Shown here: piece after piece, positions 23,967-30,911 of the stretch | Numbering within the stretch: the stretch's first letter is position 1 | Layout of the letters: the number at the start of each line of letters is the position of its first letter | Notes under the pieces: generated by a model | Told to the model about the DNA's origin: nothing | Database searches by the model: none | The model's input: the letters and a program-made list of their open reading frames with translations, nothing else | Program-made: the position numbers and the translations under genes | From: a virus | IMG/VR virus record: IMGVR_UViG_3300021960_000162 | Coordinates: 1-42,621 of that record | Length of the DNA stretch: 42,621 bases | Reading direction: 5' to 3' (one strand)

Positions 23967-25142
23967 ATGGAAGATAGAAACAAAGCAATTAAGGAAATTG
24001 TTAAAGCAATAACTGGAATATTTTCTTCTAGTATTATGGGTGAGGGAAAGGCGGATAGTCCCAGTAATAGAACCGCCTATGCCGCGGAATCAATCTATGA
24101 AGACCACGGTGAACTACTAGAAAAAAATAACGAGGTTATGAATTCTACCGAGGAAATCCTAGGTGACATCTATGAAGATCATGGTAGTACATTAGAAGGT
24201 ATTTTAGAAGAACTTAAAAAAAGTAATGATACATCCGAAAAGATGGAGCCGGGTTCATCTGAGGGAAAAAAATCTGAGGAAGAATCTGAAGATACACCTT
24301 CTGCTACTTTAGATGAATCAAGTGATGAGCCGTCGGTGATGGATATTTTATATGAAGCCCAAGGGATATCAAGTCCTGACAGCAGCGATAGTGGGTCAGG
24401 TGGGGATAGTCCAGTTGAAGTTATACAAGAAGGAATTACCGATATTGCGGAAAATACCAAAGAGGTAGCAGACAAAAAAAATCCTATTTTAGAGGCTGCT
24501 GGTGAAGTTACGGCGATGCTGGCGAATTCTTTCCTACCTATAGTTATGGGTGTGACCGCGGTCCTGGGATTAATAGCAACATTCAAAGATGAAATTATCG
24601 GTTTCCTTAAAGATCTTTGGGAAACTTTGAAAGGTGTATTATCTAAGGTACCGGTGATTGGGAAATTTTTTAAAACAGATCAAGAGAAATTTGAAGAAGA
24701 AAGAGAAGCGGACACCCAAGCTAGTATTGCAGAACAAGATGAAAAGGCCAGAGCTGAAGGTTTTGAAAATATGGCTGCAAGAAATGAAGCTATTCGAAGT
24801 GGAGAATATACACCACCCGACGCTACATCTGAAGATACAGCCGAAGATATTGCAGGCGAATTTGAAGAAAATGATACAACAACAGCGTCTAGTTTAATGC
24901 CCGAGGCTTCTGTTTCTGGGCCTGAGCAAACATCTAGGAGTGTTGCAACAAGTCAAGTTGAAGAGGCTGGACAAGAAATAAATCAACCTCCGGTTATTGT
25001 TAATAACGTTTCAGCTCCTACAAACAATAATGTTGTTTCTGGAGGAGAATCTAGTTCACCAACCACTGCGATTGTAACCGCAAGAGAAACACATAGTAGT
25101 TACATGAGGTTCCAACAAAGAAGAATGAACCGAGTGTTATAA
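23967..25142 (+). CDS. Acidic helical protein, candidate tape measure
   Basis: A 391-aa protein that I do not recognise by sequence. The N-terminal 150 residues are acidic and helical with a duplicated element (SIYEDHGELLE at about 43 and DIYEDHGSTLE at about 67). One hydrophobic segment (about 175-210; MLANSFLPIVMGVTAVLGLI) could cross a membrane. Residues 225-300 are charged helix (KFEEEREADTQASIAEQDEK), and the end is Ser/Asn/Val-rich. Position is the main clue: in long-tailed phages the gene after the frameshifted chaperone pair encodes the tape measure, and T4 gp29 lies among the hub genes. At 1.5 angstrom per helical residue it would set a tail of only about 60 nm. Start choice: ATG after AGGTTAAAA. 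Confidence 0.6.
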   Translation: MEDRNKAIKEIVKAITGIFSSSIMGEGKADSPSNRTAYAAESIYEDHGELLEKNNEVMNSTEEILGDIYEDHGSTLEGILEELKKSNDTSEKMEPGSSEGKKSEEESEDTPSATLDESSDEPSVMDILYEAQGISSPDSSDSGSGGDSPVEVIQEGITDIAENTKEVADKKNPILEAAGEVTAMLANSFLPIVMGVTAVLGLIATFKDEIIGFLKDLWETLKGVLSKVPVIGKFFKTDQEKFEEEREADTQASIAEQDEKARAEGFENMAARNEAIRSGEYTPPDATSEDTAEDIAGEFEENDTTTASSLMPEASVSGPEQTSRSVATSQVEEAGQEINQPPVIVNNVSAPTNNNVVSGGESSSPTTAIVTARETHSSYMRFQQRRMNRVL

Positions 25143-25170
25143 AAATGGCCGGCCGAAAGGCCGGCCATTT
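25143..25170. terminator. Strong bidirectional terminator hairpin
   Basis: A 12-bp perfect stem (AAATGGCCGGCC / GGCCGGCCATTT) with a GAAA tetraloop lies between the convergent ends of the tape-measure candidate (stop 25142) and gp32 (stop 25176). It is by far the most GC-rich run in the area. A and T tracts flank both sides, so it can serve transcription from either direction. Confidence 0.9.
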
Positions 25171-25175
25171 CCATT

Positions 25176-26060
25176 TTAATCTTCAGCTAACTTAGCAAAA
25201 TAGCTAAGAGTATCATCCTCGTCTTCATCCTCCATTGGAGAAGGAGCACTCCTGATAACAGGAGCTTCCTCTGAAATCTCAGAGATTTGATCTGCTGTCA
25301 TAGCAGAGACAGGATTACCCTTTAAAACCATTTCGAGCTTTCTCTTAAGCTCATCATAACTCTTGAAATTCTTTTCGTCTAAGAATTCCTGTAAAGAGTG
25401 TTGCTGATTCCAAATAACTTCAATATCTGAATCGGAATCTGCAATTGCAGAAGGCGAATCAAACTCGGACTTGTCGTAGTTGCGATAACCCTCAACATTA
25501 CGAATCTTCAGCTTGAAGTCTGCACCAGCCCAGAAGTCAAAAGGATTAATAGGATCTTCATCCTCAAACTGTGGGTGCATTACGTCCTTGATCTTATCAA
25601 AGATTTTCTTACCAAACTTGTATAAGAAAACCTTTCCCTCATTCTCAGGATTAGCTGAATCCTTAACTACGAGAATGTTAGAGATATGACTTAGACGGCG
25701 CTTCTGCTTACGAGCAATTTCCTTATTGCTCTCAACACCTGAATTCCAAAGCTCATTGTTAAGCTCAGAAACAGGATCGGGTTGATTAATAGTGGTCAAG
25801 CTGTTCTCAATATACCAGCGACCTGTGGGACCCTGAAAACCATGATCCCAAACACGAACCCATGGAATCTCCTCACCCTTTGGCGGAGGAAGAAAGCGGA
25901 TCACGGCATAGCCGTTGCCTGCCTTATCAACTGTAGGCTTCCAAAAGCGATCATCACCACGTGGCCTTGATGATGGGTTAGAAATCTTCTCAACCTCTTT
26001 CATGAGGGTTTCGAAGTTGCCACGGCTACTGCGTAAATCTGATAAACTTGAAAATGACAT
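25176..26060 (-). CDS. 32: Single-stranded DNA-binding protein gp32
   Basis: I start at the ATG at 26058-26060 (MSFSSLSDLRSS, 294 aa) because AAGGAGAAATACAATG gives an excellent ribosome site; the longer frame begins 14 codons earlier inside a repeat-rich leader. Motifs match T4 gp32: FWKPTVDKAGNGYAVIRFLP (about 45-65), ISNILVVKDSANPENEGKVF, LYKFGKKIFDKIKD, and KIRNVEGYRNYDKSEF. The C-terminus is acidic (MEDEDEDDTLSYFAKLAED), the protein-interaction tail. T4 gp32 binds zinc through one His and three Cys; no cysteine is present here, so the zinc site is absent. gp32 coats ssDNA in replication and recombination and in T4 represses its own translation. Confidence 0.95.
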   Translation of the reverse strand: MSFSSLSDLRSSRGNFETLMKEVEKISNPSSRPRGDDRFWKPTVDKAGNGYAVIRFLPPPKGEEIPWVRVWDHGFQGPTGRWYIENSLTTINQPDPVSELNNELWNSGVESNKEIARKQKRRLSHISNILVVKDSANPENEGKVFLYKFGKKIFDKIKDVMHPQFEDEDPINPFDFWAGADFKLKIRNVEGYRNYDKSEFDSPSAIADSDSDIEVIWNQQHSLQEFLDEKNFKSYDELKRKLEMVLKGNPVSAMTADQISEISEEAPVIRSAPSPMEDEDEDDTLSYFAKLAED

Positions 26061-26100
26061 TGTATTTCTCCTTGTATAGCGTTGTATGTTGTTGTATAGC
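26060..26100 (-). promoter_or_regulatory. ATACAA iterons in the gp32 leader
   Basis: On the minus strand the hexamer ATACAA occurs four times, starting at about 26097, 26087, 26077 and 26065, at intervals of 10, 10 and 12 bases. The last copy touches the start codon (ATACAATG), and the ribosome site lies between copies three and four. Two copies extend to GCTATACAA. The leader is unstructured and C/A-rich. T4 gp32 represses its own mRNA by cooperative binding to an unstructured leader, so this may be a gp32 operator; that is inference. Confidence 0.55.
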
Positions 26101-26113
26101 ATTTTTCATAATA

Positions 26114-26293
26114 TTATTCATCATCCTGGTCTGTGTAATCCAAGTCTAATGAATCTTCATCAAAATCATCATATTCTTCATCAAGATAATCGTAGACTCT
26201 ACCTTTGTGTTTTTTAAACAAATCCTTATTGTTTCTTTTACTTTGGTGTCTTCTTTCTTGATATTCTTCTTCTTCCCAATAATTGTTACTCAT
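26114..26293 (-). CDS. Small acidic protein between gp59 and gp32
   Basis: A 59-aa open frame, MSNNYWEEEEYQERRHQSKR to a highly acidic end (DEEYDDFDEDSLDLDYTDQD). It overlaps the end of gp59 by 8 bases and stops 53 bases before the gp32 start, so it fills what would otherwise be an intergenic gap in the gp33-gp59-gp32 cluster. The N-terminal half is mixed charge with a basic patch (RRHQSKRNNK), and the C-terminal half resembles the acidic tail of gp32 or a DNA mimic. No homologue is recognised. Support is the tight spacing and uninterrupted frame. Confidence 0.65.
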   Translation of the reverse strand: MSNNYWEEEEYQERRHQSKRNNKDLFKKHKGRVYDYLDEEYDDFDEDSLDLDYTDQDDE

Positions 26294-26876
26294 TATAAAC
26301 CTTTTTTGTAATCATTTGGTATTTTTCTTTCTCAACTGTTAAGAACGGTGAATATTTTTTGATTTTAATAGAAACTTCTGCCCATACTGGATCAAGAAAT
26401 AATTTCTTGTCCAAGTATAATCTAAATTTATATAATTTATTTAGAATTACAAGAGTTTCTAAAGAAACAATTTTACCATAATATAGTTTTAAAATAGGTG
26501 GATGGGTGTTTTCAACTTCCCAAAGTTCTGATAAAACAGGATAATGTTCCTGAATCCTCTGAAGTTCGGATTCATATGTGTATGACATACTTTGTATTCT
26601 TTTTTGCCATTCCAAATATGTGTTCGCACCACCATCATCAAATAAACCACCCCATGTATCACCTGTAATAAAATTTGCAACAAAATATTCCACAAATGCA
26701 TCTTGTGAATTATACTTGGTTTTTATTTTATTTAAATAAATTCCAAACTCTTTTTTAACACCTTGTTTTGGTTTTTTAGGGATTCTTCCTTTTCTTATAT
26801 CAAAATTATCTGAATCCTGTGTGAAATGTAATCTTAAAGCAGTATAAACCTGATATAAAGATTCTACATTGCTCAT
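26286..26876 (-). CDS. 59: Replicative helicase loader gp59
   Basis: A 196-aa protein (T4 gp59 is 217 aa) with the family layout: an N-terminal helix (VESLYQVYTALRLHFTQDSD), a basic region (RKGRIPKKPKQGVKKEF), AFVEYFVANFITGDTWGGLF (T4: LIFISNLVANQDAWIGDISD), and a C-terminal domain with KIVSLETLVILNKLYKF. gp59 loads the gp41 helicase onto gp32-coated forked DNA. Its neighbours, gp33 upstream and gp32 downstream, are the same as in T4. ATGA overlaps the gp33 stop. Confidence 0.93.
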   Translation of the reverse strand: MSNVESLYQVYTALRLHFTQDSDNFDIRKGRIPKKPKQGVKKEFGIYLNKIKTKYNSQDAFVEYFVANFITGDTWGGLFDDGGANTYLEWQKRIQSMSYTYESELQRIQEHYPVLSELWEVENTHPPILKLYYGKIVSLETLVILNKLYKFRLYLDKKLFLDPVWAEVSIKIKKYSPFLTVEKEKYQMITKKVYNE

Positions 26877-27166
26877 GGCAACTTAGGTGTTTTGTTTTTC
26901 TTTAATAAGTTCATTTCTTCAGCTTCAGCTCTAATTTTTTCTTTCAGAGACGAAGTTATAAAACTAGAAACAGCTTGAGGTTCAATATCATTCTCCTCAC
27001 AATATTCTAGTAACATTTCAAAATAGCCCAAACGCCTCAGAACAGCCTGTTCTTCAATATACATTGAAAAATCTATAGCATTATTAAATTCACCTTTGGT
27101 AATAATATATTCCAAAGTTACAACCTCAACTGGTTGAGGTTTTGGTAATTCAAATTCATCCATCAT
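26873..27166 (-). CDS. 33: Late transcription co-activator gp33
   Basis: A 97-aa protein (T4 gp33 is 112 aa) immediately before gp59, as in T4. The core is VTLEYIITKGEFNNAIDFSM and YIEEQAVLRRLGYFEMLLEY, with a short basic C-terminus (NLLKKNKTPKLP). In T4, gp33 binds the RNA polymerase beta flap and links it to the sliding clamp for late promoters, with gp55 as sigma factor. Start choice: ATG overlapping the hydrolase stop (ATGA); a second ATG follows at once. Its presence supports reading TATAAATA boxes as late promoters. Confidence 0.85.
   Translation of the reverse strand: MMDEFELPKPQPVEVVTLEYIITKGEFNNAIDFSMYIEEQAVLRRLGYFEMLLEYCEENDIEPQAVSSFITSSLKEKIRAEAEEMNLLKKNKTPKLP
27122..27141. repeat. 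Perfect inverted repeat in the start of gp33
   Basis: A 9-base perfect palindromic arm pair (AACCTCAAC / GTTGAGGTT) around a 2-base centre lies 25-44 bases after the gp33 start codon. It could fold near the ribosome start region of gp33 mRNA or serve as a protein-binding site. It is not followed by a T-run. Confidence 0.6.
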
Positions 27167-27672
27167 GCACCATCCGCTAATTCATAAAAAATGTGATTTC
27201 CTATTTGTTCAATTTGTTTTGCATAAGGCCATCTTGGATTTACATATGATGCATGAAAGAATAAAGCATCTTTTAAAATATCCAATTCTAAATTATCATT
27301 TAGAAATTTTTCTGCCAAAATATAAGTTTCATTAAAAAGATGCGGTTCAAATCTTGTTCTTGCTCCACAAGTCCAAGAAAACTGACACCCTACATCATTT
27401 TTTTGAAAAACAACCTCACAAATAGAATTAGGATATTGTTTATTTCTAACTCTATTCATAGTAACTGTAGCAACTGCTAATTTTCCTTCATAAGGTTCAT
27501 TCAGGGACTCAAAGAAAATATTTTGAGCCAAACAATTTATTTCTGAACCTTCAAATTCAGATTTTTCAACAATTACCTCAACTACAGGAGGTAAAGTATT
27601 TGGAATATTAGTTGGAAAAACTATTAATACTAAAGACGATAGTACCAAAGTTATAATAATATATCTCATCAT
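27163..27672 (-). CDS. SleB-type cell-wall hydrolase with N-terminal membrane anchor
   Basis: The frame can begin earlier, but the ATG at 27670-27672 has a strong ribosome site (GGGAGGTACTTATG) and lies just after a sigma70-type promoter, giving 169 aa. Residues 1-20 (MMRYIIITLVLSSLVLIVFP) form a signal or signal-anchor. Residues about 45-165 are the Hydrolase_2/SleB domain: NCLAQNIFFESLNEPYEGKL with the catalytic Glu, AVATVTMNRVRN, and CEVVFQKNDVGCQFSWTC. It cleaves peptidoglycan, so it is a likely endolysin, possibly a signal-anchor-release type. It is co-transcribed with gp33 and gp59, which is unusual compared with T4. Confidence 0.88.
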   Translation of the reverse strand: MMRYIIITLVLSSLVLIVFPTNIPNTLPPVVEVIVEKSEFEGSEINCLAQNIFFESLNEPYEGKLAVATVTMNRVRNKQYPNSICEVVFQKNDVGCQFSWTCGARTRFEPHLFNETYILAEKFLNDNLELDILKDALFFHASYVNPRWPYAKQIEQIGNHIFYELADGA

Positions 27673-27693
27673 AAGTACCTCCCTTATTGATGT

Positions 27694-27722
27694 AAGATAA
27701 TACATTACAATTGGTTTGTCAA
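27694..27722 (-). promoter_or_regulatory. Sigma70-type promoter for the hydrolase-gp33-gp59 operon
   Basis: TTGACA (27722-27717), a 17-base spacer, and TATCTT (27699-27694) on the minus strand. The TGA inside TTGACA is the stop codon of the upstream nuclease gene. The predicted transcript start leaves a leader of about 15 bases containing GGGAGG. Confidence 0.8.
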
Positions 27723-28372
27723 GGTTTAAGTTCGAAAAGATCCCTGTAGTATAAAAGACCTTCTACAAAATCATCCCTTTTGCCTTGAAAAGTTTGGACA
27801 AACCCATCTTCGACCACGATAATAATTGTTAAACGATTGATAGGTATATTGGTTCTTTCTTCGAACATTATTGCATATGCTGAGGCTTGCATAAAATAAT
27901 GCAAAATGTGTTCTTTATCTTTTTCTCTTCTGGCAGTTTTAAAATCTATGATAGATAATTTACCATTATATTCAGCTATACAATCTACACGTCCTGCTAA
28001 TCGTAAATGATCAGAATATAACGGTGCCTCAAGGGACCTTATATTATTTATTCTATCAAGTTCCGGGAGTATGACAGAAAACATCTCTTTTTCCATTAGA
28101 GATATGTTTTCTAACTCCTCATTATTGAGATAATTTTCAATAATATTATGTATTCTTGTTCCTCTGTTGGCTGCCTGTCTGGATATTTTATTTGCTTCTT
28201 CCTCACCAACACGTTTGCGCCATTCTTGTATACCTTGTTTAGTATGTTCAGATAACACCGTGGTGACGGAAGGGTAGGATTTACCTTCAGGAGTTTGGTA
28301 AACCCTACCCTTCTCGGTCGTGTAAGCAGTCAAATCCTGTAACTCAACAGGAACATGATTAAATTTTTTCAT
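27719..28372 (-). CDS. RecB/Cas4-like PD-(D/E)XK nuclease
   Basis: I start at the ATG at 28370-28372 (217 aa) with GAGGTGTG before it; a GTG one codon earlier is possible. The fold signature is clear: RGTRIHNIIE (H75), SLEAPLYSDHLRLAGRVDCI (D130), and LSIIDFKTAR (D143, K145), giving the H, D, DxK metal site. A QASAYAIMFEE helix follows, as in Cas4/RecB nucleases. Such nucleases are common in marine T4-like phages, where a role in host DNA breakdown or recombination is assumed. No Cys cluster for an iron-sulphur site is seen. It has its own promoter at 28402-28430. Confidence 0.85.
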   Translation of the reverse strand: MKKFNHVPVELQDLTAYTTEKGRVYQTPEGKSYPSVTTVLSEHTKQGIQEWRKRVGEEEANKISRQAANRGTRIHNIIENYLNNEELENISLMEKEMFSVILPELDRINNIRSLEAPLYSDHLRLAGRVDCIAEYNGKLSIIDFKTARREKDKEHILHYFMQASAYAIMFEERTNIPINRLTIIIVVEDGFVQTFQGKRDDFVEGLLYYRDLFELKP

Positions 28373-28401
28373 CACACCTCAACTTGTTTAATCATACTAT
28401 T

Positions 28402-28430
28402 AATATAATAATAATTTATTCTTATGTCAA
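28402..28430 (-). promoter_or_regulatory. Sigma70-type promoter for the nuclease gene
   Basis: TTGACA (28430-28425), a 17-base spacer, and TATATT (28407-28402). The TGA within TTGACA is the PhoH stop codon. The predicted leader is about 20 bases and includes GAGGTG. Confidence 0.85.
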
Positions 28431-29173
28431 GATGCCATTAACACCATATCGTCGTATGCCAATCTTGCTAAAATATATTCTTTAACAAGGTTGCTTCTAA
28501 CAATATCGGTGATTTCAAATTCTAGCATTTTGAATGTTGACATATGTTTTGTTATACTTATAAACTTATTTAACCCAGACATATCCTGTTTTCTATAAAG
28601 ATCTGTTTGTCTAAAATCTCCACAAAATATAATTCTGGAATTTTTACCAACACGGGTCATGATACTATTAATTTCCATGTCGTTCATGTTTTGGCATTCA
28701 TCAACAATAACAATGGAATTGTCCATTGTTAATCCTCTTACATATGAGGTTGTCATGAATTCAATTAATCCTTGTTCCATTAATTTCATGTATGCAATTT
28801 TTCCAAATCTAGGAATTAAATCTGAACAAATATCCTGATATGGTCGAGAATATATTTCAGTTTTTTCTTTTTCGTTTCCTGGTAAAAATCCTATGTCTCT
28901 GGATGGAACTGCTGATCTTACAATAACAATTTTTTCGTACTCATTATTTTCTATTAAAACTTCATTTAAAGCATTGTACAATGCGATATATGTCTTACCT
29001 GTTCCTGCAACGCCGTGTAATAATATTGCCTCAGTACCCTTGTTGTATAGTTTATAAAACTTGTCTTGGTTAATTGTTAGTGGTTTAATTGATTTTAAAT
29101 CTCCTCTGATAATTAAATTAGGGTTTCTTCCATTAGAATTTTTAACACTTTGGCGATTTTTTTTACGGGACAT
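28427..29173 (-). CDS. phoH: PhoH-like P-loop ATPase
   Basis: A 248-aa protein from ATG 29171-29173 (MSRKKNRQSVKNSNG). A longer frame to 29227 exists but would cross a terminator hairpin. Motifs: GVAGTGKT Walker A (about 54-61), RSAVPSRDIGFLPGNEKEK, YVRGLTMDNS, IVIVDECQN Walker B (about 154-162), and IFCGDFRQTD. This is the PhoH/PhoH2 ATPase family, common in marine phages and thought to act on RNA or in phosphate stress; its role in phage is not settled. The stop codon is built into the -35 box of the next gene. Confidence 0.92.
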   Translation of the reverse strand: MSRKKNRQSVKNSNGRNPNLIIRGDLKSIKPLTINQDKFYKLYNKGTEAILLHGVAGTGKTYIALYNALNEVLIENNEYEKIVIVRSAVPSRDIGFLPGNEKEKTEIYSRPYQDICSDLIPRFGKIAYMKLMEQGLIEFMTTSYVRGLTMDNSIVIVDECQNMNDMEINSIMTRVGKNSRIIFCGDFRQTDLYRKQDMSGLNKFISITKHMSTFKMLEFEITDIVRSNLVKEYILARLAYDDMVLMAS

Positions 29174-29193
29174 TTTAGACTCGCTAGTTAGGG

Positions 29194-29233
29194 TAAAAAA
29201 ATAACTCCCCCAGTGCTTAAGCACCAAGGGAGT
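29194..29233 (-). terminator. Intrinsic terminator between the zinc-ribbon gene and phoH
   Basis: A hairpin with an outer stem ACTCCC/GGGAGT (29204-29209 with 29228-29233), an inner stem GTGC/GCAC and a TTAA loop. On the minus strand it is followed by TTATTTTTTTACC. It should end transcription of the ligase and zinc-ribbon genes. The last U of the tract is only about 20 bases before the phoH start. Confidence 0.8.
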
Positions 29234-29255
29234 ATGTTAAATATTTCGTACTTTT

Positions 29256-29522
29256 TTAAAAGTCGAAACTACTGTTGCTAAGTGTGTTGCCTCTATTATT
29301 TGAATCAATTTTTTGCATCACCTCTTTGAAGCCGCCATCGGGTCTTCTGATTCCTAGTCTTACTGGATCTCCTAAAGCAGGAGCAGAAAATATAACCTTC
29401 TTGACCTGAACCTCACCACAATTAGGACATGGTTCCTCCTCGGGTTGTTTCATGTTAGGAATGCTCAATATCTTTTCAAAATAATGTTCACATTTGTCAC
29501 ACTTGTATTCATAGTTAGGCAT
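29256..29522 (-). CDS. FmdB-like zinc-ribbon protein
   Basis: An 88-aa protein from ATG 29520-29522. A frame beginning 12 codons earlier would use GTG and overlap the ligase stop. The start MPNYEYKCDKCEHYFEK is typical for FmdB-type regulatory proteins, where the ribbon begins at residue 3. C8 and C11 pair with C32 and C35 (EPCPNCGE). The remainder is short, with a DGGFKEVMQKIDS helix and a Ser/Asn-rich tail. Function is unknown; a small regulator or a partner of the host transcription machinery is possible. It shares a transcript with DNA ligase and ends before the hairpin at 29194-29233. Confidence 0.85.
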   Translation of the reverse strand: MPNYEYKCDKCEHYFEKILSIPNMKQPEEEPCPNCGEVQVKKVIFSAPALGDPVRLGIRRPDGGFKEVMQKIDSNNRGNTLSNSSFDF

Positions 29523-29554
29523 ATTTTTATTTATCTCATCGGGTTTTTTACGGT

Positions 29555-30847
29555 TCACTTAATCTTCTTAGAAGAATCTGCTTCGGTTTTATCCTCACGA
29601 ATTTCAAGGAAAACCGGGAGGAACAAACTCTCAGTATCAGAGTTTTTGTCCTTGATTCTTGCATTATATTTAACTGCAACAATCTTACCTACAGTATTAT
29701 CTACTGTGTATTTATCACGCTGTTCATCCGTAAATCCACTACCAACATTAACACGAATTTTCTTGTCAGCAGATTCAAGAACGAGAGCGCCTAACTTACC
29801 AACATTCTTACCTGTGCCTTCTTGCCAATCAATACAAAGCAAATCGCAATCTAACTCACCCTTAAACTTAATTTGATGAGTAGCACGCTTATCTTCCCAT
29901 GGACTATTGATATTTTTTAGGATGATACCTTCCTCACCCTTGTTAAAATATTCCTGAAACAGTGTGTTAGCCTGATCTTCAGATACTACCTCATGATTTT
30001 CAATGATGGAAATTCTGCGAACAGAATTGTATGGATCAACACCTAGCAACTTAGAAAATCTTTGTACATAAGGTGTGTTACAAACACCAACCTTGAAATC
30101 TTGTAAAGGAATAATGTCCCAAATAGTAGCATAAACCATATTTGCTTCCTTGAGAGAGATGGTTCCCTTTACTGCCTTATTAAGGATACCATTACCCTTT
30201 TGTCGGTTCATAATAGAACCATCTGCTTCCTTAACAATAAGCTCTCCATCAAACACACAATTTTCTGTCCCTGCATATGCAAGAAAAGCCTGATTTAATA
30301 CATCATGAAGCTCTATGCTTTTTCCGTTTCTTGACTTTAATTCAATTTTTCCATTTTCTACAATGGCATTGAAACGCATTCCGTCTAACTTTAGTTGAAC
30401 ATATGCGGGATATTCCATTCTAGCCATTAACTTCTCGCTGTATCCAGAAGCTAACATAACAGGGTAGGTTGGAATAAGATTAGGAAAAATTTTGTTAACA
30501 GTTGCGGTAGAAACACCACACTTCAAATCCTTGGAAATAATCCTGGTAACAATGTCTGCATCTTCGGGATGAATATTTTCAAGAATCCAAGTAAGTCGGT
30601 CAATGGCAGCATTACCTGTGATTTTTCTTGTGTAAATTTCTTCCAGATGAAAAAATACATCGTCCCAATTTAGATTAAAGGACTTGTTTTCGTATGCTGG
30701 GATCTTTCTTATGTAAAACTGAGTATAAGGATCCAGAGCAAGAAACATTACGTTCCGCAAAGTTTCATTCATGAAATTAGACCGAAGAATATCCTCTTTG
30801 TCTAATCTAGAAGAAGTTGATTCTAATGCCTTGAAAATATGATACAT
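29555..30847 (-). CDS. 30: ATP-dependent DNA ligase gp30-like
   Basis: A 430-aa protein (T4 gp30 is 487 aa). The active-site motif I is KLDG at 153-156 (K153 takes AMP), followed by VFDGELIV (motif III), EEGIILKN (motif IV), and HQIKFKGELDCDLLCIDW with motif V (IKFK). The helical N-terminal domain (1-125) is shared with T4 ligase (TRIISKDLKCGVSTATVNKI). The C-terminal OB-fold ends at about 415. It seals nicks in replication and recombination. Ribosome site: AAGGAGAAATATATG. It has a strong promoter just upstream. Confidence 0.95.
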   Translation of the reverse strand: MYHIFKALESTSSRLDKEDILRSNFMNETLRNVMFLALDPYTQFYIRKIPAYENKSFNLNWDDVFFHLEEIYTRKITGNAAIDRLTWILENIHPEDADIVTRIISKDLKCGVSTATVNKIFPNLIPTYPVMLASGYSEKLMARMEYPAYVQLKLDGMRFNAIVENGKIELKSRNGKSIELHDVLNQAFLAYAGTENCVFDGELIVKEADGSIMNRQKGNGILNKAVKGTISLKEANMVYATIWDIIPLQDFKVGVCNTPYVQRFSKLLGVDPYNSVRRISIIENHEVVSEDQANTLFQEYFNKGEEGIILKNINSPWEDKRATHQIKFKGELDCDLLCIDWQEGTGKNVGKLGALVLESADKKIRVNVGSGFTDEQRDKYTVDNTVGKIVAVKYNARIKDKNSDTESLFLPVFLEIREDKTEADSSKKIK

Positions 30848-30879
30848 ATATTTCTCCTTGAAGAATCTATTTCTACTTA

Positions 30880-30908
30880 AATATAATACTTCAGGAGTGT
30901 TTTGTCAA
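30880..30908 (-). promoter_or_regulatory. Sigma70-type promoter for the ligase operon
   Basis: TTGACA (30908-30903), a 17-base spacer, and TATATT (30885-30880) on the minus strand, in the 64-base gap after the carbamoyltransferase stop. Predicted leader of about 26 bases with AAGGAGA. Confidence 0.85.
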
Positions 30909-30911
30909 GTG

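Noticed and set aside
24179-24586. Minus-strand 135-aa frame within the tape-measure candidate
   Set aside because: Its Ser/Ile-rich composition is what antisense of an acidic helical gene gives, and no ribosome site or neighbour supports it.
26061-26102. Longer N-terminus for gp32
   Set aside because: The extra 14 codons are the ATACAA repeat leader, and the downstream ATG has the strong ribosome site and the family N-terminus.
29174-29227. Longer N-terminus for PhoH
   Set aside because: The extra 18 codons run through a terminator hairpin and its T-rich tract and show no family resemblance.
29523-29558. Longer N-terminus for the zinc-ribbon protein
   Set aside because: It would need a GTG start overlapping the ligase stop, and FmdB-type proteins begin directly at the MPxYEY segment.
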